From: Mucilaginibacter sp. 14171R-50
GTDB lineage: Bacteria; Bacteroidota; Bacteroidia; Sphingobacteriales; Sphingobacteriaceae
Reading direction: 5' to 3'
Assembly: GCF_010093045.1 (NCBI RefSeq)
Contig: NZ_CP048115.1
Location: forward strand, 1,550,001-1,614,000
Length of the DNA: 64,000 nt
Below, piece by piece: positions 25,630 to 34,434 of the stretch (its first letter is position 1; every line of letters begins with the position of its first letter). The notes below the pieces were generated by a model, which saw only the letters and a list, made by a program, of their open reading frames with translations, ran no database searches and had not been told where the DNA came from. Made by a program: the position numbers and the translations under genes.

Positions 25630-26487
25630 TTACAGCGCGTTTTCGCGTGCTTTTTTACGCTTTTCAACAACACCGGCAACCAGGATACCTATCTCATAAA
25701 GAATGAACAGCGGGATGCTGACCACGGTCATGGTCATCATATCGGGTGTAGGCGTTACCACTGCCGCTATGATCAGGATGATCACTACCGCGTAACGGCG
25801 CGTATCGCGCATAAACTTGGCGGTAAGGATGCCTAATGATGACAGCACATACACTAAAATTGGCAGTTCAAATACAATACCTGTTGCCAGGGTAAGGGTA
25901 GCAACAGACGACAGGTAGGAATCGACGGTAAACTTATTCTCGATTTGGGAGCTAACGGTAAACCCGGCAAGGAAATTTATCGACTCGGGCGTGATCACAT
26001 AATAGCCGAACAAAACACCGAGGATAAATAAAAAGGAAGCGTATATAACAAACCCCGATGCAGCCTTGCGCTCTTTTTCGTGTAAGGCGGGGCGGATAAA
26101 ACGCCAGATCTCCCAAAGTAAATACGGGAAACCAAGTGTTATACCTATCAGAAGCGCCGAGTTGATCATCAGCGTGAACTGCCCGGCCATCTCGGTATTA
26201 AGCAGGCTTATGTTGATCTTATTGATGCAAAAACCATCGCGGTGAAGCAAATCTCCCAGGTGGCACAACATGCGATAGGTCCAAAAGCTGGGCTTACTTG
26301 GGCCCATGATAATGGTATCGAAGATAAAATCGTAGAAATAAAAAGCTAAACACGTAAAAATTACAATGGCGATGGCCGAACGCACCAGGTGCCAGCGTAG
26401 GGCTTCCAGGTGATCAAAGAACGACATCTCGGCCTCCATGTTCTGGCCTTTTTCTTTTATTGCTTTTATAAGTTTGTTATCGCTCAT
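25630..26487 (-). CDS. tatC: Twin-arginine translocase subunit TatC
   Basis: A 285-residue integral membrane protein, the substrate receptor of the Tat pathway that exports folded proteins. The N-terminal signature MSFFDHLEALRWHLVRSAIAI (about 21-41, with the conserved HLxELR-like Glu and Arg) and FRIP-equivalent loops are present. There are six membrane helices and a conserved ALLIGITLGFPYLLWEIWRFI region. An insertion after helix 1 (CHLGDLLHRDGFCINKINI) is typical of Bacteroidota TatC. No tatA gene is adjacent. Confidence 0.93.
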   Translation of the reverse strand: MSDNKLIKAIKEKGQNMEAEMSFFDHLEALRWHLVRSAIAIVIFTCLAFYFYDFIFDTIIMGPSKPSFWTYRMLCHLGDLLHRDGFCINKINISLLNTEMAGQFTLMINSALLIGITLGFPYLLWEIWRFIRPALHEKERKAASGFVIYASFLFILGVLFGYYVITPESINFLAGFTVSSQIENKFTVDSYLSSVATLTLATGIVFELPILVYVLSSLGILTAKFMRDTRRYAVVIILIIAAVVTPTPDMMTMTVVSIPLFILYEIGILVAGVVEKRKKARENAL

Positions 26488-26560
26488 TGCCTTTTATTCA
26501 GCACTATTAACGCCGAAATACTATTTACGTTGTATTAACCCCCAAAAGATTTTTTTAATA

Positions 26561-27895
26561 TTAATATTCGAACGTTTCCATGAATTTGGTGGTGAAATTC
26601 CCGGCACGGAAGTTAGGGTCCTGCAGCAGTTTTAAATGGAACGGAATAGTGGTTTTAACACCCTCTATCACAAACTCGCTTAACGCACGCTCCATGGTCG
26701 ATAAGGCCTCATCGCGTGTTTGCGCCATGCAAATAACCTTGGCAATCATTGAATCGTAATTCGGCGGGATTATGTAGCCGCTGTAAACGTGCGTATCTAC
26801 GCGTACACCATGGCCACCCGGCGAGTGAAAGTTTGTTATTTTACCCGGCGAAGGGCGGAAGTTGTTAGCAGGGTCTTCGGCGTTTATACGGCACTCAATG
26901 GCATGCATGGTTGGCTCGTAATTTTTGCCTGATATTGGTATACCTGCAGCCACCTTTATCTGTTCTTTTATCAGGTCGAAATTGATCACCTCTTCGGTAA
27001 CCGGATGTTCAACCTGTATACGGGTGTTCATCTCCATAAAGTAGAAGTTCCGGTTCTTGTCAACCAAAAACTCCACCGTACCGGCACCTTCGTATTTAAC
27101 GGCTTTTGCCCCTTTAATAGCGGCATCGCCCATTTTTTTACGCAGTTTTTCTGTCATAAACGGCGAGGGGGCTTCTTCCACCAGTTTTTGATGGCGGCGT
27201 TGTATGGAGCAGTCGCGCTCAGATAAATGGCAAACTTTGCCGTACTGGTCGCCCACTACCTGTATCTCGATATGGCGCGGGTCTTCCACGTATTTTTCGA
27301 GGTAAAGGCCATCGTTACCAAAGGCCGCGCCCGATTCGGCACGCGCGCTATCCCATGCGTTTTCAAATTCGCTGTCTTTCCAAACAATACGCATACCACG
27401 GCCGCCACCGCCGGCTGTTGCCTTTAGTATAACCGGGTAACCTATTTTGTTGGCAATGTTAATGCCTTGCTTTACATCAGTCAATAACCCTTCTGAGCCC
27501 GGAACGATAGGCACGCCCGCTTTCTTCATGGTTTCTTTTGCCGAAGCTTTATCGCCCATCCGGTTGATCTGATCAGAGGTAGCGCCAATAAACTTAATGC
27601 CATACTCGGCGCAAATAGCCGAAAACTTAGCGTTTTCTGATAAAAAACCGTACCCCGGGTGTATTGCGTCGGCATTCGTAAGCTCGGCTGCCGATATAAT
27701 ATTTGGGATATTTAAGTAGGAGTCGCGGCTTGCCGGGGGGCCAATACATACAGCTTCATCGGCAAAGCGCACGTGTAAACTATCACGATCGGCGGTTGAG
27801 TATACAGCTACCGTTTTAATGCCCATCTCTTTACAGGTACGAATGATTCGCAAGGCAATTTCACCCCGGTTAGCTATTAATATTTTTTTAAACAT
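26561..27895 (-). CDS. accC: Biotin carboxylase subunit of acetyl-CoA carboxylase
   Basis: A 444-residue enzyme that carboxylates biotin on BCCP using ATP and bicarbonate, the first half-reaction of malonyl-CoA synthesis. The N-terminal domain begins [18 protein letters not shown]. The ATP-grasp domain shows [12 protein letters not shown] (glycine-rich loop), the [14 protein letters not shown] stretch and [16 protein letters not shown], all canonical. Length matches AccC (about 449). It is the last gene of the yceD-rpmF-plsX-fabH-accB-accC run. Confidence 0.96.
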   Translation of the reverse strand: MFKKILIANRGEIALRIIRTCKEMGIKTVAVYSTADRDSLHVRFADEAVCIGPPASRDSYLNIPNIISAAELTNADAIHPGYGFLSENAKFSAICAEYGIKFIGATSDQINRMGDKASAKETMKKAGVPIVPGSEGLLTDVKQGINIANKIGYPVILKATAGGGGRGMRIVWKDSEFENAWDSARAESGAAFGNDGLYLEKYVEDPRHIEIQVVGDQYGKVCHLSERDCSIQRRHQKLVEEAPSPFMTEKLRKKMGDAAIKGAKAVKYEGAGTVEFLVDKNRNFYFMEMNTRIQVEHPVTEEVINFDLIKEQIKVAAGIPISGKNYEPTMHAIECRINAEDPANNFRPSPGKITNFHSPGGHGVRVDTHVYSGYIIPPNYDSMIAKVICMAQTRDEALSTMERALSEFVIEGVKTTIPFHLKLLQDPNFRAGNFTTKFMETFEY

Positions 27896-27900
27896 CTTTA

Positions 27901-27985
27901 TTAATTTGAAAATTTGAAGATGTGCTAATTTGAAAATGACAGATCTGAATTTTCAAATCTTCAAATCAGCTAATTATCAAATTAT
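27901..27985. repeat. Imperfect palindromic spacer between accB and accC
   Basis: The spacer is composed of the words AATTTGAAAAT, TTTGAAGAT and ATTTTCAAAT, TCTTCAAAT arranged head to head, so it folds as a long imperfect hairpin inside the operon. It overlaps the accB stop by one base. It resembles other word-repeat spacers in the window. Confidence 0.5.
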
Positions 27986-28470
27986 TATTTAGGTTCTACT
28001 AAAAATAAAGGTTGGTCGTATTCTACCGGCGATGCGTTATCTACAAGTACTTTAACGATACGGCCCGAAACTTCCGACTCGATCTCGTTGAACAGTTTCA
28101 TAGCTTCGATGATACAAAGCACGGTGCCGGCGCTTATTTCGTCGCCTACGTTTACAAATAAAGGCTTATCTGGCGACGACGAGCGGTAGAAAGTACCAAT
28201 CATCGGCGATTTGATGGTGATGAGGTTTGAAGTCTCGGCAACCGGTGCTGCTGCTTCAGGAGCAGGCGCCGCGGCAGGCAGGCTTGCGGGCTGCGGTGCA
28301 GATGCCGCCGCAAGCGGCTGTGGCTGCTGCACAGGAATTGAAGCATTTACATAAGTTGGCGCTTCGTTTGTTTTTATAGTGATCTTAAAATTTTCCTGCT
28401 CGATAGAAACTTCGTTTACGCCTGATTTTGATACAAAGCGTATAAGGTCCTGAATCTGTTTAATATCCAT
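27985..28470 (-). CDS. accB: Biotin carboxyl carrier protein of acetyl-CoA carboxylase
   Basis: A 161-residue AccB. An N-terminal helix ([20 protein letters not shown]), an Ala/Pro/Gln-rich flexible linker (about 45-78) and a C-terminal biotinyl domain are visible. The biotin attachment site is Lys125 in [11 protein letters not shown]; the usual Met after Lys-Leu is Phe here. The thumb loop after [14 protein letters not shown] is present. It carries the carboxyl group between AccC and the transferase, whose genes are not in the window. It is flanked on both sides by palindromic spacers. Confidence 0.95.
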   Translation of the reverse strand: MDIKQIQDLIRFVSKSGVNEVSIEQENFKITIKTNEAPTYVNASIPVQQPQPLAAASAPQPASLPAAAPAPEAAAPVAETSNLITIKSPMIGTFYRSSSPDKPLFVNVGDEISAGTVLCIIEAMKLFNEIESEVSGRIVKVLVDNASPVEYDQPLFLVEPK

Positions 28471-28507
28471 AATAGCGATAATTGGTTTGGATAAAAGTAT
28501 TTATAAA

Positions 28508-28634
28508 TATGCAAATATGCGGATGTGCAAATATGCAGATGATTAAAGTGAATTAGTTATTTAACACGTACAATTTTAAGATGTTTTAATTAAAAATCTG
28601 CATATCTGCACATTTAAAATCTGCACATCTGCTA
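28508..28634. repeat. Imperfect palindromic spacer between fabH and accB
   Basis: TGCAAATATGCGGATG / TGCAAATATGCAGATG on one side is matched by ATCTGCATATCTGCACAT / ATCTGCACATCTGC on the other, forming a long imperfect hairpin. It extends a few bases into the 3' end of fabH. The architecture is the same as the accB-accC spacer but with different words. Confidence 0.5.
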
Positions 28635-29621
28635 ATAAGCCCATTTTAAATAAATAGAACCCCAGGTAAACCCGCCGCCAAATGCAGCCAAAATAAGGTT
28701 GTCGCCTTTTTTAAATTTGTCTTCCCACTCCCATAAACATAGCGGTATGGTGCCGTTTGTGGTGTTACCGTAGCGCTCAATGTTAACAATAACCTTATCG
28801 GCCGTTAAGCCTGTGCGGTTAGCGGTGGCATCAATAATGCGTTTGTTGGCCTGGTGTGGTACCAGCCAAGCAACATCATCTGCGGTAAGGTTGTTGCGCT
28901 CCATCACTTCGGCTGCAACATCGGCCATGTTGGTTACGGCAAACTTAAATACGGCCTGGCCTTCCTGGTAGGCGAAATGCTCTTTGTTGGCAACTGTTTC
29001 GTGCGTGGCCGGACTAACCGAGCCGCCCGATTTCTGGTACAACAGCTGCGAGCCCGCGCCGTCGCTTTTTAAAACGGAATCGATGATACCGTAGCCTTCG
29101 GTGTTGGGTTCAAGCAGGGCGCAGCCGCAGCCATCGCCAAATATGATACAGGTAGCACGGTCTTCGTAATTGATAATGGACGACATTTTATCGCCGCCTA
29201 CTACCAGTACCTTGGTGTGCTTTCCGCTTTCGATAAACTGGGCGCCTGTTGCCAGGCCAAAAATAAAACCCGAGCAAGCCGCCTGCAGATCGTATCCCCA
29301 GGCGTTTTTAGCGCCAATTTTGTGGGCCAGTATGTTTGCAGTAGCCGGGAAAGGAAGATCGGGGGTGGTGGTGCAAAAAATAATCAGGTCTATCTCTTCG
29401 GCGCTTATGCCGCGCTTTTTTAATAAGCCCTGTACAGCAGGAACGGCCATATCAGAGGTGCCGAGGCCTTCGCCCTTTAAAATCCTTCGCTCTTTAATGC
29501 CGGTACGACTGGTGATCCACTCATCATTGGTATCCACCATTGTTTCCAGTTCCTGGTTGGTTAACACGTACTCGGGTACGTAACCATTTACAGCGGTAAT
29601 AGCAGCATGAATTTTGCTCAT
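28632..29621 (-). CDS. fabH: Beta-ketoacyl-ACP synthase III
   Basis: A 329-residue condensing enzyme that starts fatty acid synthesis by joining acyl-CoA with malonyl-ACP. The catalytic triad is visible: Cys116 in [11 protein letters not shown], His in [10 protein letters not shown] and Asn in [11 protein letters not shown]. The N-terminus contains [15 protein letters not shown], and the C-terminus ends [11 protein letters not shown], both FabH signatures. Length is as expected (about 330). It follows plsX at 11 bases in the lipid synthesis operon. Confidence 0.96.
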   Translation of the reverse strand: MSKIHAAITAVNGYVPEYVLTNQELETMVDTNDEWITSRTGIKERRILKGEGLGTSDMAVPAVQGLLKKRGISAEEIDLIIFCTTTPDLPFPATANILAHKIGAKNAWGYDLQAACSGFIFGLATGAQFIESGKHTKVLVVGGDKMSSIINYEDRATCIIFGDGCGCALLEPNTEGYGIIDSVLKSDGAGSQLLYQKSGGSVSPATHETVANKEHFAYQEGQAVFKFAVTNMADVAAEVMERNNLTADDVAWLVPHQANKRIIDATANRTGLTADKVIVNIERYGNTTNGTIPLCLWEWEDKFKKGDNLILAAFGGGFTWGSIYLKWAY

Positions 29622-29632
29622 TCTATGTTTTT

Positions 29633-30571
29633 TTACTGAAAAGCCAGTTTAATTTTGTCTATAAGATTGGTCTCGATCATGTTTCTTGACAGCAGCACCA
29701 TGTTTTTAATAGCCTCGGGGCTTGATATGCCGTGGCCAACAACAACAGGCGCGTTAACGCCAAGTATAGGGCTGCCGCCGTATTGCTCGTAGTTAAAGCG
29801 GTCAAAAAATTCGTCTTTAAATCGTTTTTTTAAGGTAATAACGTAAAAAGATTCGGCAAGTTTCAGAATAACGTTGCCGGTAAAACCGTCGCACACAACA
29901 ACATCGTTATTGTCTTCAAAAAGGTCGCGCCCTTCAATATTGCCAACAAAGTTAAACAGGCTGGTGGCTTTCATTAAAGGGTAGGTGCCCTGTAAAAGCA
30001 GGTTGCCTTTTTCTTCCTCTTCGCCAATATTCATCAGCGCAACGCGGGGGTTTGCAATGCCGTAAATTGATTGGGCAAGCAGGCTGCCTAACACACCAAA
30101 CTGTAAAAGCACATCGGGCTTGCAATCGGCGTTGGCGCCTACATCTAATAAAATACCCAAACCGCCTTTAAGTTTGGGTATAATGGTTGTCATGGCCGGG
30201 CGTATTACACCGGGTATGGTTTTTACGCTAAACATACTGCCTACCAGCATGGCACCGGTATTACCTGCCGACGAAAATGCCTGTATGGCACCCTCTTTAA
30301 GCAGGTTAAACCCAACGCTGATGCTGGAGTCTGGCTTTTGTACAACGGCCTTTGTGGGGTGTTCGCCCATGCCAATTACTTCGGTTGTGTGCACAAACTC
30401 GAAGTTATCTGGGCTAAAATTATTTTCGTGAAGAATGCTTAGGGCTGTATCCTTGTCGCCAATAAGCACAAGTTTTTGCCCGGCAACCAAAACCTTGCTG
30501 GCTTCAATTGCTCCTAAAACGGCTGCCCTGGGGGCGTAATCGCCGCCCATAATATCTAAGCCAATCTTCAT
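29633..30571 (-). CDS. plsX: Phosphate acyltransferase
   Basis: A 312-residue PlsX, which makes acyl-phosphate from acyl-ACP for phosphatidic acid synthesis. It begins [13 protein letters not shown] and contains GADKDTA-like [23 protein letters not shown] (SAGNTGA motif), [11 protein letters not shown] and [13 protein letters not shown], all family hallmarks. Length is slightly short of the E. coli protein (356) but typical for Bacteroidota. It is between rpmF and fabH in the operon. Confidence 0.95.
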   Translation of the reverse strand: MKIGLDIMGGDYAPRAAVLGAIEASKVLVAGQKLVLIGDKDTALSILHENNFSPDNFEFVHTTEVIGMGEHPTKAVVQKPDSSISVGFNLLKEGAIQAFSSAGNTGAMLVGSMFSVKTIPGVIRPAMTTIIPKLKGGLGILLDVGANADCKPDVLLQFGVLGSLLAQSIYGIANPRVALMNIGEEEEKGNLLLQGTYPLMKATSLFNFVGNIEGRDLFEDNNDVVVCDGFTGNVILKLAESFYVITLKKRFKDEFFDRFNYEQYGGSPILGVNAPVVVGHGISSPEAIKNMVLLSRNMIETNLIDKIKLAFQ

Positions 30572-30585
30572 TTCAGAAAATTAAC

Positions 30586-30777
30586 TTAAACTGCTACAGC
30601 CTTTTCGATAAGAATTTTTCCGTTGAAGTAAACGTTACCATCAACAGTGTAAGCCCTGTGTGGCAGGTGTACCGCACCAGTAGTTTGGCAAGTAGTTAAA
30701 GTAGGCGCTTCGGCTTTGTAATGCGTTCTGCGTTTATCTCTTCTTGATTTTGAAATTTTCCGTTTTGGATGTGCCAT
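30586..30777 (-). CDS. rpmF: Ribosomal protein L32
   Basis: A 63-residue bL32. The N-terminus [22 protein letters not shown] is the conserved start of the protein, followed by [15 protein letters not shown]. The zinc-binding CxxC pairs of many L32 proteins are absent (only one Cys), so this is the zinc-independent form. It lies between the DUF177 gene and plsX, the arrangement common to many bacteria. Confidence 0.95.
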   Translation of the reverse strand: MAHPKRKISKSRRDKRRTHYKAEAPTLTTCQTTGAVHLPHRAYTVDGNVYFNGKILIEKAVAV

Positions 30778-30794
30778 AACTTTTAGTTATTATA

Positions 30795-31316
30795 TTATTT
30801 TAATTTTTTGAGGGCTTCCCATCTCGGGTCAGTGCTCTCAGTTTGTTCATCATTTGCCGAAAGCTTGTTTAAGTTTTCCAGCATTTCCCTGTCACAATAT
30901 TCGGTGTTGCCCTCGTTACCGCAGGTAGCAATAAACGGCAAGGCAACATTTACATATTCGTATATCAGCCCGGCAACCGCAATCTCATGATCGTTTTTGC
31001 CAAGGGTAATAATCTCATCATCCTCGCTCATTGTTTCATCGCTGAACCGGGCTATCTGCTGTTCGTGTATATCCATCGGTTGCGGATAATCGGCCAGGCA
31101 TTTATCGCAGGTTGCGCCAACGGTGCCCTTAATGTCAAAATTAAGTATCAGCATCGTTTCCTGCTTTTCCAGTTCAACCTTACATAAAAGGTTAGCTTTT
31201 TTAACCAGCGAGTAATCAAACTCGGCAAAAAAAGCATCGGTTATTTCGTATTCAAAATAATGCTTACCCAGCTTAAGGCCGGTAAAAGGTATTGAATATG
31301 TTTTTAGCGATTTCAA
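30795..31316 (-). CDS. DUF177 (YceD-like) protein
   Basis: A 173-residue protein of the DUF177/YceD family, usually encoded just before rpmF and linked to 23S rRNA accumulation or L32 in other species. It has CDKCLADYPQP (about 90-100) and a second Cys pair around CGNEGNTEYCDRE, which could form a zinc site; the C-terminus DPRWEALKKL is the family signature. No ATG is available: TTG 31316 (giving Met-Lys-Ser-Leu-Lys-Thr-Tyr) fits family starts better than TTG 31337. It heads the lipid synthesis operon. Confidence 0.85.
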   Translation of the reverse strand: MKSLKTYSIPFTGLKLGKHYFEYEITDAFFAEFDYSLVKKANLLCKVELEKQETMLILNFDIKGTVGATCDKCLADYPQPMDIHEQQIARFSDETMSEDDEIITLGKNDHEIAVAGLIYEYVNVALPFIATCGNEGNTEYCDREMLENLNKLSANDEQTESTDPRWEALKKLK

Positions 31317-31698
31317 TGAGCAACAATTAGCCCGCAAATGTAGGTAAATTTCTGAAAACCGGAAAGTGTTTTTTTTAATTGGATTTTAGCGTGGTGAGGG
31401 GCAGAAAGCTAAAAGGCGAAAGCTAAAAGATTACATTAAAGTTTCGCTCTTGAGAAAGGTTAGGGTGTATTTTAATATCGAACATTGAATGATGAACGAA
31501 AAACTTCGGTGTTTAACATTCAGAATTCATTATTCGATATTATTGGCAACTATAGCCCGTAACTTAAACGAGATTAGTCGTAAAGGATGGGTCATACCTT
31601 TTTTCCAACCCCTCCCTGCCACTACACTGCCGGCCGCACCCCTCCCGTGGGGAGGGAATCATTATCAAAACGTTCTTTGATTACCCGCATACGCATCC
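31317..31698. other. Intergenic region with palindromic words and a dispersed repeat
   Basis: This region holds AATATCGAACATTGAATGATGAA against TTCATTATTCGATATT (31473-31541), an imperfect inverted repeat. It also holds a C-rich segment at about 31606-31661 ending CCGCACCCCTCCCGTGGGGAGGG, which has a diverged copy at 36896-36951. No gene is supported; a 63-codon plus-strand frame here consists of repeat sequence. Confidence 0.5.
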
Positions 31699-33324
31699 TT
31701 ACCGCAGCGTAACTTTTTTATAATACCAGCCCCTCGGATCGATAACCGGCGGGGTTTTGCTTTTGATGGCAAAGCGCGTGGTTTTGCCGGCGGTGGTAGT
31801 ATGCAGCATGCCTTTATCGGTCATGATATCCAGCGGAAGGTCCATCGGGCTGTTTTTGATGGTGAGGTAATAGTTTTCGGGGCCGGTTTGCACCAGCTCA
31901 AACTCCATAAAATTTAGGGTGTACAGGTAAAAATCAAACAGCGGCTTTAAGTTTTTGCCCGATTGGGCCGAGTAATACCGCTCTACCTCGTCGGTAGTAA
32001 AGTATTTATTGTAAGGGTATTTAACATCAACAATAAACTTTTTAAGCGCCGGAAAAAATACCTCGTCCCCCAAAACATATCTTAACGTATGCAGCAAAAA
32101 CGCCCCCTTGCTGTACATGTCGGTGTTATAATTGGAGTTTAAATACTCGCTCTGGCCGGGGATGATGACCGGTTTTAACCCGCGGATGCCCGCCCGCTGC
32201 CTGATCATTACCGAATCATACCCCGCTTCGCCGCGCTTATCCAGGAAGAACAAGGCCTCGGCATACGTTGCCGACCCTTCCTGGATCCACATGTGCGACC
32301 AATCGTAATTGGTTACCTTATTTGCCCACCACTCGTGCGCGTACTCGTGAAACATCTCGCCCGAAAACTCAAGTCCGCCGGGGTATTCATCATACTTAAA
32401 CTTGCCGCTATAAGTAACCATGGTTTGGTGCTCCATGCCCGAGTTCGGCACTTCGGCTATGCCTATCTTCTCGCGGTACCAGGGGTACTCGCCATAGTAT
32501 TTTTCCATCATACGGGTATCGCGCACCCGCATATCCAGCACCTTGCTGGCCTGCGCGGTATCCTGCTCCAACACATAAAACTGGATGGGTACCGTATGCC
32601 CGTTAACGGTGGTGTAAGGGCGACTGTACACCTTGTACTTGCCGATATTAAACACCACTGTGTAGTTGCTGATGGTGTAATTGGTTTTCCAATGCCAGGT
32701 AGCCTCGTTGTTTTTAGCAGCTTTTACGCCTTGCAGCAAACCCGGCCCTGCTACCGATAACCCTTTGGGGATGGTGATAAACAGGTCGACCCCCTCGTTT
32801 GGTTCGTCGCTGGGGTGATCTTTACAAGGGTAGTAAAGTTTGGCGCCCTGCAGCTGCACATTTATAGATACCCACGGGTTGCCTTGCTTATCGGTTTTCC
32901 AGGTGAAGCCGCCGATCCAGGGCGGGCGGGTGCCCTCGGGTGGTTCGCCGCCGTAATAAATACGTACCCGCTGTCTGCCTGCCTTAAAGCCGTTTTTGTT
33001 GATGATGAGTACCGAATCGCCAACCTGCTTAAAAGTATTGCCGCTGCCGTTAACCAGCGTTTTGTGTACCGTAAGCAGGTGCACCAGGTCGAACAGCAAA
33101 GTATCTGTAGCCTTAGAAAGCACCAGGTCGATCTCGGCATAGCCATCAATGGTGTGCTTTTGAATATCCACCCGCAGCGACAGCGTATTGTGGCGGATAT
33201 CCATAATTGCCTGCAGCGGCCGCAGCGGCCCGCCCGAGTTTACATAACTAACATCGCGGCTTTGCGCAAACAGCGCTGCCGATGCACCGCACCATAAAAC
33301 AACTAAGGCAAGTATCTTTTTCAA
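31699..33324 (-). CDS. M1 family metallopeptidase (aminopeptidase N-like)
   Basis: A 541-residue secreted zinc peptidase. A signal peptide (MKKILALVVLW...LFAQ) is followed by the N-terminal saddle domain and the gluzincin catalytic domain. The zinc motif is HEYAH (His326, Glu327, His330) with Glu349 in WIQEGSATY as third ligand. The substrate motif reads SGMEH (about 295-299) in place of GAMEN. The C-terminal domain is short, so this is a compact member lacking the long HEAT-like domain. It likely trims peptides in the periplasm or outside the cell. Confidence 0.9.
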   Translation of the reverse strand: MKKILALVVLWCGASAALFAQSRDVSYVNSGGPLRPLQAIMDIRHNTLSLRVDIQKHTIDGYAEIDLVLSKATDTLLFDLVHLLTVHKTLVNGSGNTFKQVGDSVLIINKNGFKAGRQRVRIYYGGEPPEGTRPPWIGGFTWKTDKQGNPWVSINVQLQGAKLYYPCKDHPSDEPNEGVDLFITIPKGLSVAGPGLLQGVKAAKNNEATWHWKTNYTISNYTVVFNIGKYKVYSRPYTTVNGHTVPIQFYVLEQDTAQASKVLDMRVRDTRMMEKYYGEYPWYREKIGIAEVPNSGMEHQTMVTYSGKFKYDEYPGGLEFSGEMFHEYAHEWWANKVTNYDWSHMWIQEGSATYAEALFFLDKRGEAGYDSVMIRQRAGIRGLKPVIIPGQSEYLNSNYNTDMYSKGAFLLHTLRYVLGDEVFFPALKKFIVDVKYPYNKYFTTDEVERYYSAQSGKNLKPLFDFYLYTLNFMEFELVQTGPENYYLTIKNSPMDLPLDIMTDKGMLHTTTAGKTTRFAIKSKTPPVIDPRGWYYKKVTLR

Positions 33325-33386
33325 AACAGACCGGTTAATCCACTAAATATAGGGTTTGTTGCTGAAAGGTGAAAGCGGGAGCCAAA

Positions 33387-33772
33387 GTTCCCCTCTTGAG
33401 AGGGGTTAGGGGTGTGTTGAAAGCTCGAATGTCATGGCGAGCCTGTCGAGCCATTAGCCACGCGTACAAGTCTTCGACAAGCTCAGACTGACATTTGTGT
33501 GAGATGTTCCCCTCTTGAGAGGGGTTAGGGGAGTGATGAAAGCTCGAATGTCATGCTGAGCCTGCAAACCATTAGCCGCGTGAACAGGTCTTCGACAAGC
33601 TCAGACTGATATTTCTGCGGGTAGTCCCCTTCTTGAAAGGGTTGGGAGTGGGAGTAATCTCCAATGTCATGGTGAGCCTGTCGAACCATTAGCCGCGTGT
33701 ACAGGTCTTCGACAAGCTCAGACTGACATTTCTGCGGGGTGTTCCCCTCTTGAGAGGGGTTAGGGGTGGGTT
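33387..33772. repeat. 118-base tandem repeat, three copies plus a partial
   Basis: Units start near 33387, 33506, 33623 and 33741, giving periods of 119, 117 and 118. Each unit begins GTTCCCCTCTTGAGAGGGGTTAGGGG, itself a hairpin, and contains TGTCATGGTGAGCCTGTCGAACC ... CTTCGACAAGCTCAGACTGACAT, an imperfect inverted repeat. The third unit is the most diverged (TCCCCTTCTTGAAAGGG). A related single copy lies at 44069-44131. Confidence 0.8.
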
Positions 33773-33942
33773 AATGGAGGTAAAGGCGAAAGGTAAGAGA
33801 GCAGGTAAAGTTCCCCTCCCTTCATTATTCGATATTTAACATTCAGTGTTCAATATTTAAACGAATATAAGCTACTTAATGCCATTGAGGATTAGGGAGA
33901 GGTTTATAAAGCGATTGGTAAAGCAATGCCTGTGTTACATCG

Positions 33943-34018
33943 GATAAGCCAGTCCCGCTATGTGCTTATACTACACCGGCTTTAGGCGCGAAGGCAGGTA
34001 TCGCTGCTATCGGGTTTA
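33943..34018 (+). repeat. Left copy of an inverted element flanking the three-gene island
   Basis: The segment around GGCTTTAGGCGCGAAGGCAGGTATC and ending TCGGGTTTA matches, in opposite orientation, the segment at 36752-36840. The shared core is TTAGGCGCGAAGGCAGGTAT; the outer parts (CCCGCTATGTGCTTATA versus CCCGTTTTCCGCTTATA) are also related. Its borders are approximate. Confidence 0.65.
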
Positions 34019-34062
34019 AGGATTTGTATTAACGCGATTAATTTATTTGTAAGTATTTGTTC

Positions 34063-34434
34063 CTATATATAGTATGCAAAAGATTGTGGAGGTAGAAGAT
34101 TATAATCTTCTTTTAAACATCTCGAATTCTCGTAAGTTGTTGTGTTTTTTATACGGATTGCATAGCCATCTTTTTTTTCTTTAAAATACTGGAAAAAAAA
34201 ATCTTCGGTAATTCCCGATTCTTGTTTCGTTAACTCCCATAGTAGTTTTTTATCACACTTCAATATCTCTTCGATTTCAAACTCCCCGATAACCCGCTGC
34301 ACGGGAGAAGATGCGTAAACGATAACTTGTTTGACTAGGGGGTTTTTAAATATGGCTTTCCTAAATTCAAAGCGTTTGGTTCCATTGAAAATTTTGAACG
34401 CGAATTCAGGTTTAATAGATAATACGACTTTCAT
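34063..34434 (-). CDS. ASCH-domain protein
   Basis: A 123-residue protein that begins KVVLSIKPEFAFKIFNGTKRFEFRK, the signature of the ASCH/PUA-like fold (Ser-Ile-x-Pro-x-x-Ala-x-x-Ile then Gly-x-K-x-x-E-x-R). It continues with VIVYASSPVQRVIGEFEIEEI, the second strand pair. ASCH domains bind RNA or modified nucleosides, and one relative (YqfB) hydrolyses N4-acetylcytidine. Its start overlaps the end of the PIN-GNAT gene by 4 bases, so it is the last gene of a coupled three-gene operon. Confidence 0.85.
   Translation of the reverse strand: MKVVLSIKPEFAFKIFNGTKRFEFRKAIFKNPLVKQVIVYASSPVQRVIGEFEIEEILKCDKKLLWELTKQESGITEDFFFQYFKEKKDGYAIRIKNTTTYENSRCLKEDYNLLPPQSFAYYI

Larger units (their letters stand above)
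33325..34062. other. Repeat-rich intergenic region
   Basis: A stretch of 738 bases without a gene. It holds the 118-base tandem repeat (33387-33772), word-repeat DNA (TTCATTATTCGATATTTAAC near 33825) and the left copy of an inverted element (33943-34018) next to the three-gene island. No open frame shows a domain. Confidence 0.6.

Noticed and set aside
33387..33772. CRISPR array
   Set aside because: Units are about 118 bases with no unique spacers between short repeats, and no cas genes are present.
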